Below, piece after piece: positions 31,708 through 38,951 of a DNA stretch of 41,118 bases. A program made the translations under genes and the position numbers. The notes under the pieces were generated by a model. It did not search any database. It was given only the letters and a program-made list of their open reading frames with translations, and had not been told where the DNA came from. Origin of the DNA: Candidatus Gastranaerophilales bacterium (lineage in GTDB: Bacteria; Cyanobacteriota; Vampirovibrionia; Gastranaerophilales; Gastranaerophilaceae). The stretch is from NCBI GenBank assembly GCA_944322955.1, contig CALUQQ010000066.1, positions 1 to 41,118 on the forward strand, given 5' to 3'. Each line of letters starts with the position of its first letter. Position 1 is the first letter of the stretch.

Positions 31708-31897
31708 TTTTTAATTTTTTATACCAAAAATCAAGAGTGCCGCGTTTTTCAATAAGTTTTATGTCTTCATTTGCGAGAATAAATGCCGGAATATCGACCT
31801 GGTCCGCACAAATCGTCTTGTAATATTCAATAAGATTTTTACGGATAAATTCCTTTTTCACCGCCTGTTTGTTTGAAATTAATTGTTCAAATACCAT
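31691..31897 (-). CDS. Small early phage-block protein, possible DNA-binding
   Basis: ATG 31897 follows AGAAAGGAAAGTT and gives 68 aa; it is the first gene divergent from the repressor, the position of cro or excisionase genes. It has a helical N-terminus (MVFEQLISNKQAVKKEFIRK) and ends AFILANEDIKLIEKRGTLDF then WYKKLKNGSGR, which could be a small winged or AlpA-like helix-turn-helix. I cannot place it in a family. Function by position only. Confidence 0.5.
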   Translation of the reverse strand: MVFEQLISNKQAVKKEFIRKNLIEYYKTICADQVDIPAFILANEDIKLIEKRGTLDFWYKKLKNGSGR

Positions 31898-31918
31898 AAC
31901 TTTCCTTTCTAATAAAAG

Positions 31919-31934
31919 GGGCGCATTTGCGCCC
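31919..31934 (-). terminator. Hairpin before the early phage operon
   Basis: GGGCGC (31919-31924), loop ATTT, GCGCCC (31929-31934). On the minus strand it is followed by CTTTTATTAGAA and then the Shine-Dalgarno sequence of the 68-aa gene. It is placed like the hairpin before terS (7553-7571), and both share TTCTAATAAAA on the plus strand. Confidence 0.55.
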
Positions 31935-31936
31935 AA

Positions 31937-32199
31937 AGTGGGGATAGAGATTATAAATGTTAACTTTTTTTACAACAAAATTATCCAGTCGGGTGATAGC
32001 CGGTTGTATTTGTTGTAATATAATATTGTTGGAATAAAGCTCAATACAGTCATCCTGACAGCATTTTCACCATCACAAACGGATAATTGGCAGGTTTGGT
32101 GTATTTGAGTAAGCACAATATCAATATAACATGATTGTAGAGTTTTGTCAACATAATTGTTGATTAATTATACAAATTAGTTTCTTGAAGCGAAGGATT
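31937..32199. promoter_or_regulatory. Divergent control region with TGTTG-type inverted repeats
   Basis: The 300 nt between the 68-aa gene and the repressor hold TACAACAAA (31971-31979) and its perfect complement TTTGTTGTA (32009-32017), and a compact 16-bp site TCAACA-TAAT-TGTTGA (32148-32163), 36 nt before the repressor start. TAATAT-rich promoter-like sequence lies between. A shared TGTTG half-site suggests operators for the S24 repressor that would control both directions, as in lambdoid switches. No gene is seen here. Confidence 0.55.
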
Positions 32200-32808
32200 A
32201 TGAAATACAGCAAGGTTTTAACAACTTTACAAAACTTAATAGGATACAAGCCCAAGCAGTCGGACTTATGTAAGATACTGGAAGTACGAACAGCTGCGAT
32301 GTCAGCGAGAGCTACCCGGGACAGCGAATTCTCGGAAGACGAGGTCAAAAGGCTCGAGGAATACTATGGAATAGATCTGGATACCGACTGCGTGGAGCTT
32401 GAATATATAAGCATAACACCTTCCTGCGGACACGGCACCGTGATACTTGATGAAGCCGATGTGACGCCTGTAAAAATAGGACGGGAAATAATTCGTGATA
32501 TGTGGAAAATTCCAAGCCCTGACGCATTAAAATTATTCAAAGCATCAGGTGACAGCATGGAAAGTTTAATAGAAGACGGCAATATTTTGCTGGTTGACAC
32601 ATCGCGCAAAGATTTTAACAACGGCGGAATTTTTATATTAACAATTAACAACGAATGGTACGTAAAACGTTTAAGGCTGCGGATTACCGGAGAGCTTGAC
32701 ATAATTTCCGACAACGAAAAATATCCGATTGAAACCATCCGGCCGGACAGTGACATTACAATTACAATAATCGGAAGGGTTATCAAGAATCTTTCGCGCG
32801 GACTGTAG
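32200..32808 (+). CDS. S24-family (CI/LexA-like) phage repressor
   Basis: ATG 32200 follows GAAGGATT and gives 202 aa. The N-terminal domain (1-60) is a helix-turn-helix of the XRE kind (SDLCKILEVRTAAMSARATR). The hinge holds a Cys-Gly cleavage site, C76-G77 in ITPSCGHGT. The C-terminal S24 peptidase has the catalytic serine S119 in ASGDSMES and lysine K156 in EWYVKRL, 37 residues apart as in LexA. DNA damage with RecA would trigger self-cleavage and so induce the phage genes. The gene is divergent from the early operon across a palindrome-rich region. All catalytic residues are intact. Confidence 0.88.
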   Translation: MKYSKVLTTLQNLIGYKPKQSDLCKILEVRTAAMSARATRDSEFSEDEVKRLEEYYGIDLDTDCVELEYISITPSCGHGTVILDEADVTPVKIGREIIRDMWKIPSPDALKLFKASGDSMESLIEDGNILLVDTSRKDFNNGGIFILTINNEWYVKRLRLRITGELDIISDNEKYPIETIRPDSDITITIIGRVIKNLSRGL

Positions 32809-32892
32809 AGAATTGACATAACGAAAAAAATCCTTAATTTATATGATACCTTACATCAAAAAAATGTGTAGAATAAAATTGAGGGCAGGATA

Positions 32893-33555
32893 ATGTTTTC
32901 GGAAATGTTACAAAAGATGCTGATGAGCGGCGGACAGGCAGCAGCCATTCAAAGAGCCGCACAAATGAATCAGTATATAAATAATTTTTATAAAACCGGA
33001 CGGGTAAACAATAATAATATTTTACCGCCGGAAAAACCGGGTGTACAATCGTTTGAGAAAGTACTTTCGTCAACACAAAAGGTGAACTTCGGGAATCTGC
33101 TTATTAATCCCGAAACAATGAAAGTAAAGGCCGAACTTGCTCAGCAGGAAAATTTAACACCAAATATAAATAACGCCTCCAAAAGCCAGATAATGAACAT
33201 GGTTGAACAAATTTCAACAAAACACGGAGTGGATGACAAACTGGTTAAGGCCTTAATAAAACAGGAATCCGGATTTAATCCAAATGCCAAATCCAAAGCC
33301 GGCGCAATGGGGTTAATGCAGTTAATGCCGGCAACAGCAAAGGGTCTTGGGGTTACAGACGCGTACAATCCGGTACAAAATGTTGAAGGCGGCGTACGGT
33401 ATTTAAAATCCATGCTGAATAAATATAACGGAAACGTAATTTTGGCACTTGCGGCGTATAATGCAGGACCTGGTGCAGTTGACAAATACGACGGTGTGCC
33501 GCCATATAAAGAAACACAAAATTACGTAAAAAATATTCTTTCGAATTATCTGTAA
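32893..33555 (+). CDS. Lytic transglycosylase (SLT domain)
   Basis: A 220-aa protein starting at ATG 32893 behind GAGGGCAGGATA. The N-terminal 90 residues are variable, asparagine-rich linker-like sequence. The C-terminal Slt/GEWL domain (about 100-220) has catalytic E125 in KALIKQESGFNPNAKS, then GAMGLMQLMPATAKGLG, and LALAAYNAGPGAVDKYDGVP. It cleaves peptidoglycan between MurNAc and GlcNAc. There is no signal peptide, so it may leave the cell by a specialised route or act as a structural or phage-type hydrolase. It directly follows the repressor block, but its own promoter-like sequence (TAGAAT) and host-like style suggest a host gene. Confidence 0.85.
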   Translation: MFSEMLQKMLMSGGQAAAIQRAAQMNQYINNFYKTGRVNNNNILPPEKPGVQSFEKVLSSTQKVNFGNLLINPETMKVKAELAQQENLTPNINNASKSQIMNMVEQISTKHGVDDKLVKALIKQESGFNPNAKSKAGAMGLMQLMPATAKGLGVTDAYNPVQNVEGGVRYLKSMLNKYNGNVILALAAYNAGPGAVDKYDGVPPYKETQNYVKNILSNYL

Positions 33556-33636
33556 AAATACTAAACTTGTTGACTAACGATATAATAACAAAGCTGATGT
33601 TGCCTTGCATGTTCAGCCGCTTAACGGAAATAATTT

Positions 33637-34404
33637 TTAAACAACTGCGGGCACGGAATTTTCAGTGTAATCCTTCAATGCCTTGAACACAAACGGGTGC
33701 AGATTTCCGTTTGCAACATCTCTGTAAATTATAGCGAGCGCCTTATCTTTATCCATAGGCGCTTTGTAAACTCTCGGTTCAGTCAGCGCGGAATATTTAT
33801 CAGCAGCCGTTAAGATCTGCAGATTAATATCCGCAAAAAAATCTGCCGGAACTTTTGGATAGCCTGTATGACTTGCATTCTGGTGGTGATATTTTATAAG
33901 ATTAAGAGTTTTCATATCAAGTCCGGAATTTTTTAAAATCTCATAGCTTAATTCTGAATGACGATGCATAATTTTCTTTTCAGCGTCTGTCAGAGAACCG
34001 TTTTTATTCAAAATTTCAACCGGAATAAGTACTTTTCCGACATCGTGCAAATAAGCTGCATCTTTAACCGCCTTCACATCCACATGCTGCTTAAGCGCTT
34101 TCGGCAAGTTTGAAATAATACCTGCAGCTATATTTTGTGTGTCTTTTGCATGATTTTCCGAAAGTTCCTGCAATTCCTTCAGGTTAAGCTTTAAAGGAGC
34201 ATTCATCTGCCTGAGAATGTTTTTTATTCCCGGATTGGCGGATATAGCATTTTCAATGTAATTTTTTGTTGCAAAACGCGCTGCAGATGTACTTTCGAAA
34301 CTGTCCATGCCGGAAGTACCGCCCAAAAACGCACGCTGCGCATATATATTACTTATTCCGCCCACACCAAGCGGCTTTTGAATATCTATTCCCATTTCCC
34401 ACAC
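33637..34404 (-). CDS. HD-GYP-like phosphohydrolase with a degenerate HHE motif
   Basis: Up to 255 aa, starting at GTG 34404 or ATG 34395; neither has a good Shine-Dalgarno sequence. The HD domain has H85 (SENHAKD), H120-D121 (AYLHDVGKVLIP), H149, H173-H174, GYP at 181-183 and D202 (TAADKYSAL). These are the metal ligands of HD-GYP proteins, which break down cyclic di-GMP. The usual H-H-E-x-x-x-G-x-G-Y-P reads HHQNASHTGYP, so one acidic position and a glycine differ. The first 75 residues are not a known sensor domain. Activity on cyclic dinucleotides is plausible but not assured. Confidence 0.78.
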   Translation of the reverse strand: MWEMGIDIQKPLGVGGISNIYAQRAFLGGTSGMDSFESTSAARFATKNYIENAISANPGIKNILRQMNAPLKLNLKELQELSENHAKDTQNIAAGIISNLPKALKQHVDVKAVKDAAYLHDVGKVLIPVEILNKNGSLTDAEKKIMHRHSELSYEILKNSGLDMKTLNLIKYHHQNASHTGYPKVPADFFADINLQILTAADKYSALTEPRVYKAPMDKDKALAIIYRDVANGNLHPFVFKALKDYTENSVPAVV

Positions 34405-34557
34405 TGAAATTATCTACACTCCTATATAAAGTATTTTTTTTAAAGAAAATTGCAAAAAAGTTATAATTTATGAATAAAAATTAACATTACCGAATAAAAA
34501 AAACTTAATTTGCCTAAAAAAAATATATAAGTATAATATAAATAAGGAGCAAAAAAG

Positions 34558-35232
34558 ATGAAAACCAAAGTCATAATAAGTATAATAACAGCTTGCTTAG
34601 TATTTACGCCTGTTTTTGGGGAAGAAAATGAAGGCAGCATAGTGCCGGCGAATTTTCCCCAAAAATACACTCAGGATTACATAAAACAAATCACACCGCA
34701 GTATAAATCAATCGGTAAAGACGAAATTTTTTACGTAGCACTCGATATGCTTAAGGACACCACCGGCGAATTTTCGAGAAAAGCAATACTCGGCAATAAC
34801 CTGACAGAACGTCCGGTAAAAATCGAATTCAAGGATTTAGGCTCAATAAACAAGGCTTATGCAACGTTTGACGCGCTCGGATGGAAAAAAGGCAAACGAC
34901 TTTATATATTCATAAACCCGCGTCACAAAGACGCGCCTCCCGGAGCTTTAGCTGCACTTTTGGCACATGAAGCGCTGCATCAGGATGAATACAACTCGCT
35001 TGCGGAAGAAACTTACGCCTGGACAATGGAAGCCTCTGTCTGGTGCGAAATTCTAAGAGCCTTCCCCGAAAGCGGCGACGATAACCTTCACCCGCTGGTT
35101 GACCGCGAAAACACCCTTAAGCAGCTGCTTGAAAAAGGAAACTATACTAATAAATATATTAAAAAAACAGTAATGCAAAATAAAGGATATGAAAATCTGC
35201 CCGCCACATCGCCCGGTTTTGAAGATTTATAA
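34558..35232 (+). CDS. Secreted HExxH-type putative zinc metallopeptidase
   Basis: A 224-aa protein starting at ATG 34558 after TAAGGAGCAAAAAAG. The N-terminus is a Sec signal peptide (KTKVIISIITACLVFTPVFG, cut near residue 21). The mature part contains LAALLAHEALHQDEYNSLAE. HEALH is the HExxH zinc motif, and the following ETYAWTMEA could supply the third ligand. Predicted to act in the periplasm or outside the cell. I do not recognise a specific family; the motif and surrounding helix are typical of gluzincins. It lies 45 nt before the S41 protease. Confidence 0.65.
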   Translation: MKTKVIISIITACLVFTPVFGEENEGSIVPANFPQKYTQDYIKQITPQYKSIGKDEIFYVALDMLKDTTGEFSRKAILGNNLTERPVKIEFKDLGSINKAYATFDALGWKKGKRLYIFINPRHKDAPPGALAALLAHEALHQDEYNSLAEETYAWTMEASVWCEILRAFPESGDDNLHPLVDRENTLKQLLEKGNYTNKYIKKTVMQNKGYENLPATSPGFEDL

Positions 35233-35277
35233 TCATGACGGTTACTTAAAAAGTATATTGATTATAAATATTTCTTG

Positions 35278-36534
35278 ATGTTAAATATTCTTATGAAGAA
35301 AAAGCAGCTAATTTTATTTCTTATAATAGTAGTATCTTTATTTGCGCTAAACGGCTTGTTTCTGAATGTGCACAATCCTGCGTTTATGGACAACACGGAG
35401 GAAATGATTAACCGTGAGCACATTTCATCTCAAAAACTTTTTGACAAAGTATGGGAAACCGTAAAAGAAAACTATTATGACGGCTCCTTAAATCATCAAG
35501 TCTGGAGTCGGTGGAAAGAACATTACAAAGGCCGCATAAAAACTGATGAAGATGCAAAAGTTGCAATTCAAACCATGTTGGAAAGCCTTGATGACCCGTA
35601 TTCACGTTATATGGACAAAACAGAATACGCAGACCAAAACACCTCAATAAATTCAAAAATCACGGGAATAGGCGTAAATATTGCAACGACAGCCGGAAAA
35701 GTCCAGATTATCAACGTAATGGAAGGTACACCGGCTCAATATGCAAACTTACAAAACGGTGATATAATAACCTCAATTAACGGCAAAGATGTAAACGGGC
35801 TTGCGCTTTCAGAGGTTGCCAATATGGTAAGAGGGCCGGAAAACACCTTTGTAGAACTTTCCATTCTCCGAGACAAAGACAAATTCACCAAAAAAGTTAT
35901 AAGAAAAGAAATTAAAATTAAAACCGTAAGAAGTTCAATGGAGAAAAATATCGGCTATATTCAGATAATGACCTTTATAGGATCTGCGACGCCTAATGAA
36001 TTTTTGGAAGCGCTTGAAAAAACCTCTAAAGCTGACGGTCTGATACTTGATTTAAGGGGAAACACAGGCGGCCTGCTGCCTAATGCCATATTCATCGCGA
36101 ACCTGTTTATCCCGGAAGGAAATATCGTCAGCATAGTCGGCAGAAACGGTTATAGATATGACATTCACGCACAAAACACCGACTTTAACGTCAACAAACC
36201 CATGATAGTACTTGTTGACGGAGCAAGCGCAAGCGCAAGCGAAATTTTATCCGGAGCATTAAAAGATTATAAAAAGGCAAAGCTTTTGGGGTCACAGACA
36301 TACGGCAAAGGCATGGTGCAAAAGATTATACCGCTCCCTAACGAAACCGGCCTAAACCTTACAATAGCCAAATACCTTACGCCAAACGGAACTGATATAA
36401 ACAAAAAAGGTATCACTCCTGATATTGAGGTTAATTTTACAATGGAAGATGTCAAAAAGCAAAACGATGTCCAACTGACGACTGCGAAAAACATACTCAA
36501 TGAAATGATAGGCCAAAAACTGGCCGCGCAGTAA
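35278..36534 (+). CDS. ctpA: C-terminal processing peptidase (S41 family)
   Basis: A protease of about 418 aa. The start is uncertain: ATG 35278 or ATG 35293, neither with a Shine-Dalgarno sequence; a TATAAA box ends 9 nt before 35278. An N-terminal membrane segment (LILFLIIVVSLFALNGLFL) is followed by a helical region, a PDZ domain (about 120-190, with GTPAQYANLQNGDIITSING) and the S41 core. Catalytic S319 (GASASASEI) and K344 (TYGKGMVQ) are 25 residues apart as in Prc. Other motifs: LILDLRGNTGGLL and GITPDIEV. It cuts C-terminal tails of envelope proteins from the periplasmic face. Confidence 0.92.
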   Translation: MLNILMKKKQLILFLIIVVSLFALNGLFLNVHNPAFMDNTEEMINREHISSQKLFDKVWETVKENYYDGSLNHQVWSRWKEHYKGRIKTDEDAKVAIQTMLESLDDPYSRYMDKTEYADQNTSINSKITGIGVNIATTAGKVQIINVMEGTPAQYANLQNGDIITSINGKDVNGLALSEVANMVRGPENTFVELSILRDKDKFTKKVIRKEIKIKTVRSSMEKNIGYIQIMTFIGSATPNEFLEALEKTSKADGLILDLRGNTGGLLPNAIFIANLFIPEGNIVSIVGRNGYRYDIHAQNTDFNVNKPMIVLVDGASASASEILSGALKDYKKAKLLGSQTYGKGMVQKIIPLPNETGLNLTIAKYLTPNGTDINKKGITPDIEVNFTMEDVKKQNDVQLTTAKNILNEMIGQKLAAQ

Positions 36535-36540
36535 AATGTC

Positions 36541-36705
36541 TGCCTGCTGTAATCGGAAACACATCTTCAAAACGCATAAAAAAAACACCTTGTGATATTC
36601 AAGGCCTATCCGTTTAAACAAGAAGAGAGAGCTTTATACTATTATAAAGTCCCATATCTTCTAAAAATTGCTACTTTTCTCATACAAATTTTACAATATT
36701 TAACA
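36541..36705. other. Convergent intergenic region with weak hairpins
   Basis: Between the S41 and thioredoxin genes. CCTTG-N7-CAAGG (about 36588-36604) and CTTTATA-CTAT-TATAAAG (about 36632-36649) are short hairpins without long T runs. They may act as weak bidirectional terminators. No gene is seen. Confidence 0.4.
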
Positions 36706-37188
36706 TTATTTTTCAGAAACATTTTGAGGAACTTGGTCCAAAAGCCCTCTAATCCGCAAATAACGTTCAAGTTCAACTCTGAGTTTTTTCAAATCCATAT
36801 AAATCGCATTATTTAACAAAATCCTGTTATCATATTTGGGGTCAATAATATACATCGTCGGGAACCCGCTCAGTGCAACGTCATCAACCAATTCCTTATT
36901 CGCGGGATCTTCGGCATTAATCATTACGATATTAAATTTATCTTTGTAAATATTATTTATCGTTTTATATTTCGGCATAAATTTCAAACAATACCCGCAC
37001 CAATCGACGTACATCAATGCAAGCATCGGCTTATCCGACTGCAAAGCGTCTGAATACTTTACACCAATTTTGTAATCCGACGGCTTTTTATGCTGCTCTG
37101 TGAAAGGCCCCGTTAACGCATAAGTAATGGCTGATGTCAAAATAACAACACCGATAATTATTAACATTATTAAAAATTTCTTCTTCAT
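36706..37188 (-). CDS. Membrane-anchored thioredoxin-like protein
   Basis: ATG 37188 follows GGGGGAAGATA and gives 160 aa. An N-terminal membrane anchor (KKKFLIMLIIIGVVILTSAI) is followed by a thioredoxin fold with the redox pair C64-G-Y-C67 in YVDWCGYCLKFMP and the cis-proline loop in LSGFPTMYI. It would face the periplasm and reduce or oxidise disulfides, or serve cytochrome or envelope maturation. The CGYC active site is less common than CGPC. It is divergent from the second sigma gene, sharing the palindromic intergenic region. Confidence 0.87.
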   Translation of the reverse strand: MKKKFLIMLIIIGVVILTSAITYALTGPFTEQHKKPSDYKIGVKYSDALQSDKPMLALMYVDWCGYCLKFMPKYKTINNIYKDKFNIVMINAEDPANKELVDDVALSGFPTMYIIDPKYDNRILLNNAIYMDLKKLRVELERYLRIRGLLDQVPQNVSEK

Positions 37189-37276
37189 TATCTTCCCCCT
37201 CACTATAATTCTACATCAAAAAATACTTCCGTTAAAACTTTTTTCAAGTTTTTTAAAATTTTAGTTTTACAATTCT

Positions 37277-37320
37277 TAACATACATGTTAGGCTTAGTAT
37301 ATATCGTGGTATATACTAAG
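37277..37320. promoter_or_regulatory. Two palindromes upstream of the second sigma gene
   Basis: TAACAT-AC-ATGTTA (37277-37290) is a perfect 14-bp inverted repeat. CTTAGTATATA (37293-37303) and TATATACTAAG (37310-37320) are perfect 11-bp complements, 6 nt apart. TATATACT follows again at 37321-37328. They lie 66-110 nt before ATG 37387 in the region shared with the thioredoxin gene. The symmetry suggests binding of one or two dimeric regulators. Confidence 0.6.
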
Positions 37321-37386
37321 TATATACTTTTGTGTAATCTCGTGTCAATCCGTTAAAAAAAAGCGTGTAAAGAAGAGGAGTTTAAG

Positions 37387-38289
37387 ATGAAAAGAAATTC
37401 GCCGATCAAGTTGAAAAAAACTACAAAATTTTCGAATCCGGCAAGGAACGAAGTATTACAAGCCGACAGTGTTTTATCGAATTATGTAAGAGAGATTTCA
37501 GAATACCCGTCACTAAGTGCGAAGGAAGAAAAAGAGCTTGCAAAGCGTGCAAAAGAAGGCGACAAAGAAGCAAAAAAACAGTTAATCCAGTCCAATTTAA
37601 AGCTTGTAATCACGATTGCCAAAAAAGCAATCCACACATCAAATCTGCCTTTAACTGATTTAATTCAGGAAGGGAATTTAGGTTTAATGATTGCGGCAGA
37701 AAAATTCAACTACAAACTTGGGTACAAATTTGCTACCTATGCGAGCTGGTGGATAAAGCAATCAATGTTCAAGGCCATTTCAGAGCAGTCACACTGTATG
37801 AAAATTCCTGTTTATATACAAGAAACGCTTTCAAAATTTTCCAAAATCAAATCCGAAATGGAGCAAACAGCGACAGAGCAGGTCAGGACGGAAGATGTAG
37901 CAAAAAAAATGAATATTTCCGCCGACAAAATCGACACATTTTTATCCGCATACACCAAGACAATTTCAATCGAAAGCGGGCTGGAAAAAGCAGACGGCAA
38001 AGAGCTTGACGTAGCGGACATTTTAGCGGACGAAAAGCCATCCGTAAGCGAAAATGTTGAATTTGAAAATTTAAAAACAGATATAGAAATGGTTGTATCA
38101 ACATTAAAAGACAGAGAGCGCGATGTAGTTAGAATGCGCTACGGGCTTGGGGACACAACAAGAAGAACTCTGGAAGAAATCGGCAGCATATACGGAGTTA
38201 CAAAAGAATGTATCCGCCAGACGGAATTGAGAGCTTTAAAAAAGATGAAACTGACAGGAGAGGCAATCCTTTCAGGCTACATTTCGTAA
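37387..38289 (+). CDS. Second RpoD-like sigma factor (group 2), altered region 4.2
   Basis: A 300-aa sigma factor after GAGGAGTTTAAG. Regions: 1.2-like (SVLSNYVREISEYPSLSAKE), 2.1-2.4 (SNLKLVITIAKKA, DLIQEGNLGLMIAAEKFNY, FATYASWWIKQSMFKAI), 3, and 4 (LKDRERDVVRMRYGLGDTTR; LEEIGSIYGVTKECIRQTEL). The -35 helix, usually V-T-R-E-R-I-R-Q-I-E, reads VTKECIRQTE, so a conserved arginine is replaced by cysteine. Region 2.4 also differs from the factor at 17201-18142. I infer an alternative, non-essential sigma with its own promoter preference. Two palindromes upstream suggest regulation; a terminator follows. Confidence 0.88.
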   Translation: MKRNSPIKLKKTTKFSNPARNEVLQADSVLSNYVREISEYPSLSAKEEKELAKRAKEGDKEAKKQLIQSNLKLVITIAKKAIHTSNLPLTDLIQEGNLGLMIAAEKFNYKLGYKFATYASWWIKQSMFKAISEQSHCMKIPVYIQETLSKFSKIKSEMEQTATEQVRTEDVAKKMNISADKIDTFLSAYTKTISIESGLEKADGKELDVADILADEKPSVSENVEFENLKTDIEMVVSTLKDRERDVVRMRYGLGDTTRRTLEEIGSIYGVTKECIRQTELRALKKMKLTGEAILSGYIS

Positions 38290-38303
38290 TTTCCTTGTAA
38301 GAT

Positions 38304-38330
38304 AAATCGCCTTTTAGGCGATTTTTTATT
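38304..38330 (+). terminator. Terminator after the second sigma gene
   Basis: AAATCGCC (38304-38311), 5-nt loop, GGCGATTT (38317-38324), then a T run to 38327 and TATT. Single-gene unit for the sigma factor. Confidence 0.9.
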
Positions 38331-38369
38331 ATCCTGCAAATGATTGGTTTACTTATTTTAAAAAAACAT

Positions 38370-38375
38370 TATTAT
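38370..38375 (+). promoter_or_regulatory. Possible leaderless promoter of the 177-aa secreted protein
   Basis: TATTAT, 6 nt before ATG 38382, with TTTACT 16 nt upstream of it (38348-38353). The sequence is very AT-rich, so chance matches are likely; this is weaker than the recN and GH38 cases. Confidence 0.35.
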
Positions 38376-38381
38376 AAATAT

Positions 38382-38915
38382 ATGAGAAAAATTTTGACAA
38401 TAATTTTTGCAACAATATTTTTAGCAGGTAATGCCGTTTTTGCCGAAGGCGAAATCTGGGACTACTTTGGGGATCAAAATGTCTACGGGCAGAAACCGGT
38501 GTCAGATAAAGAATTTGAACAAGCTCTGGAGAGCAAGAAGAAAAAGAAAAAACGCGACAAAAACATACCGAAAGGCGAAGAATTTCATCAAAGTAACGAA
38601 ACCCAATTCATAAAAGAAACAGAAGAAGAAATGCCGGTGCTTTGTGTCCCGGTCAACATAAAACTTTCCGAAAACGAAATACTGCCTGTCGGGCACTATC
38701 AGGTAGATGGTAAAAAGAAAAACGGCAAACCATATTTAAAATTTTATCAGGCACACTACCTGATGGCAGAAATTCCGGCCGTTGAAACCTCTGACGACTT
38801 TAATCAGGAAACCGTACATTTTGTAAACATACTTGATAACAACGAAAAACAAGTTAAAATAATTTTCGGTTCACTTGATTTTAACGCTTACAGTATTGTT
38901 GATATTGCGGAATAA
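38382..38915 (+). CDS. Secreted protein of unknown function
   Basis: ATG 38382 gives 177 aa with a Sec signal peptide (RKILTIIFATIFLAGNAVFA, cut after the alanine about residue 20). The frame upstream to 38340 is discarded. The mature part starts with an aromatic segment (GEIWDYFGDQNVYGQKPVSD), then a lysine-rich helix (ALESKKKKKKRDKN) and a C-terminal beta-like domain (about 85-177) with VPVNIKLSENEILPVGHYQV. No Shine-Dalgarno sequence is visible; TATTAT lies 6 nt before the start, so the mRNA may be leaderless. I do not know the family. deoB follows 36 nt later. Confidence 0.65.
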   Translation: MRKILTIIFATIFLAGNAVFAEGEIWDYFGDQNVYGQKPVSDKEFEQALESKKKKKKRDKNIPKGEEFHQSNETQFIKETEEEMPVLCVPVNIKLSENEILPVGHYQVDGKKKNGKPYLKFYQAHYLMAEIPAVETSDDFNQETVHFVNILDNNEKQVKIIFGSLDFNAYSIVDIAE

Positions 38916-38925
38916 ATGAATTTTA

Positions 38926-38934
38926 TGCTATAAT
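38926..38934 (+). promoter_or_regulatory. Extended -10 promoter of deoB
   Basis: TGCTATAAT (TG-N-TATAAT) with TTGCGG 18 nt upstream of the -10 hexamer. The gene has a normal AAAGGAG before ATG 38952. Confidence 0.6.
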
Positions 38935-38951
38935 TCAAAAGGAGCTAAATT

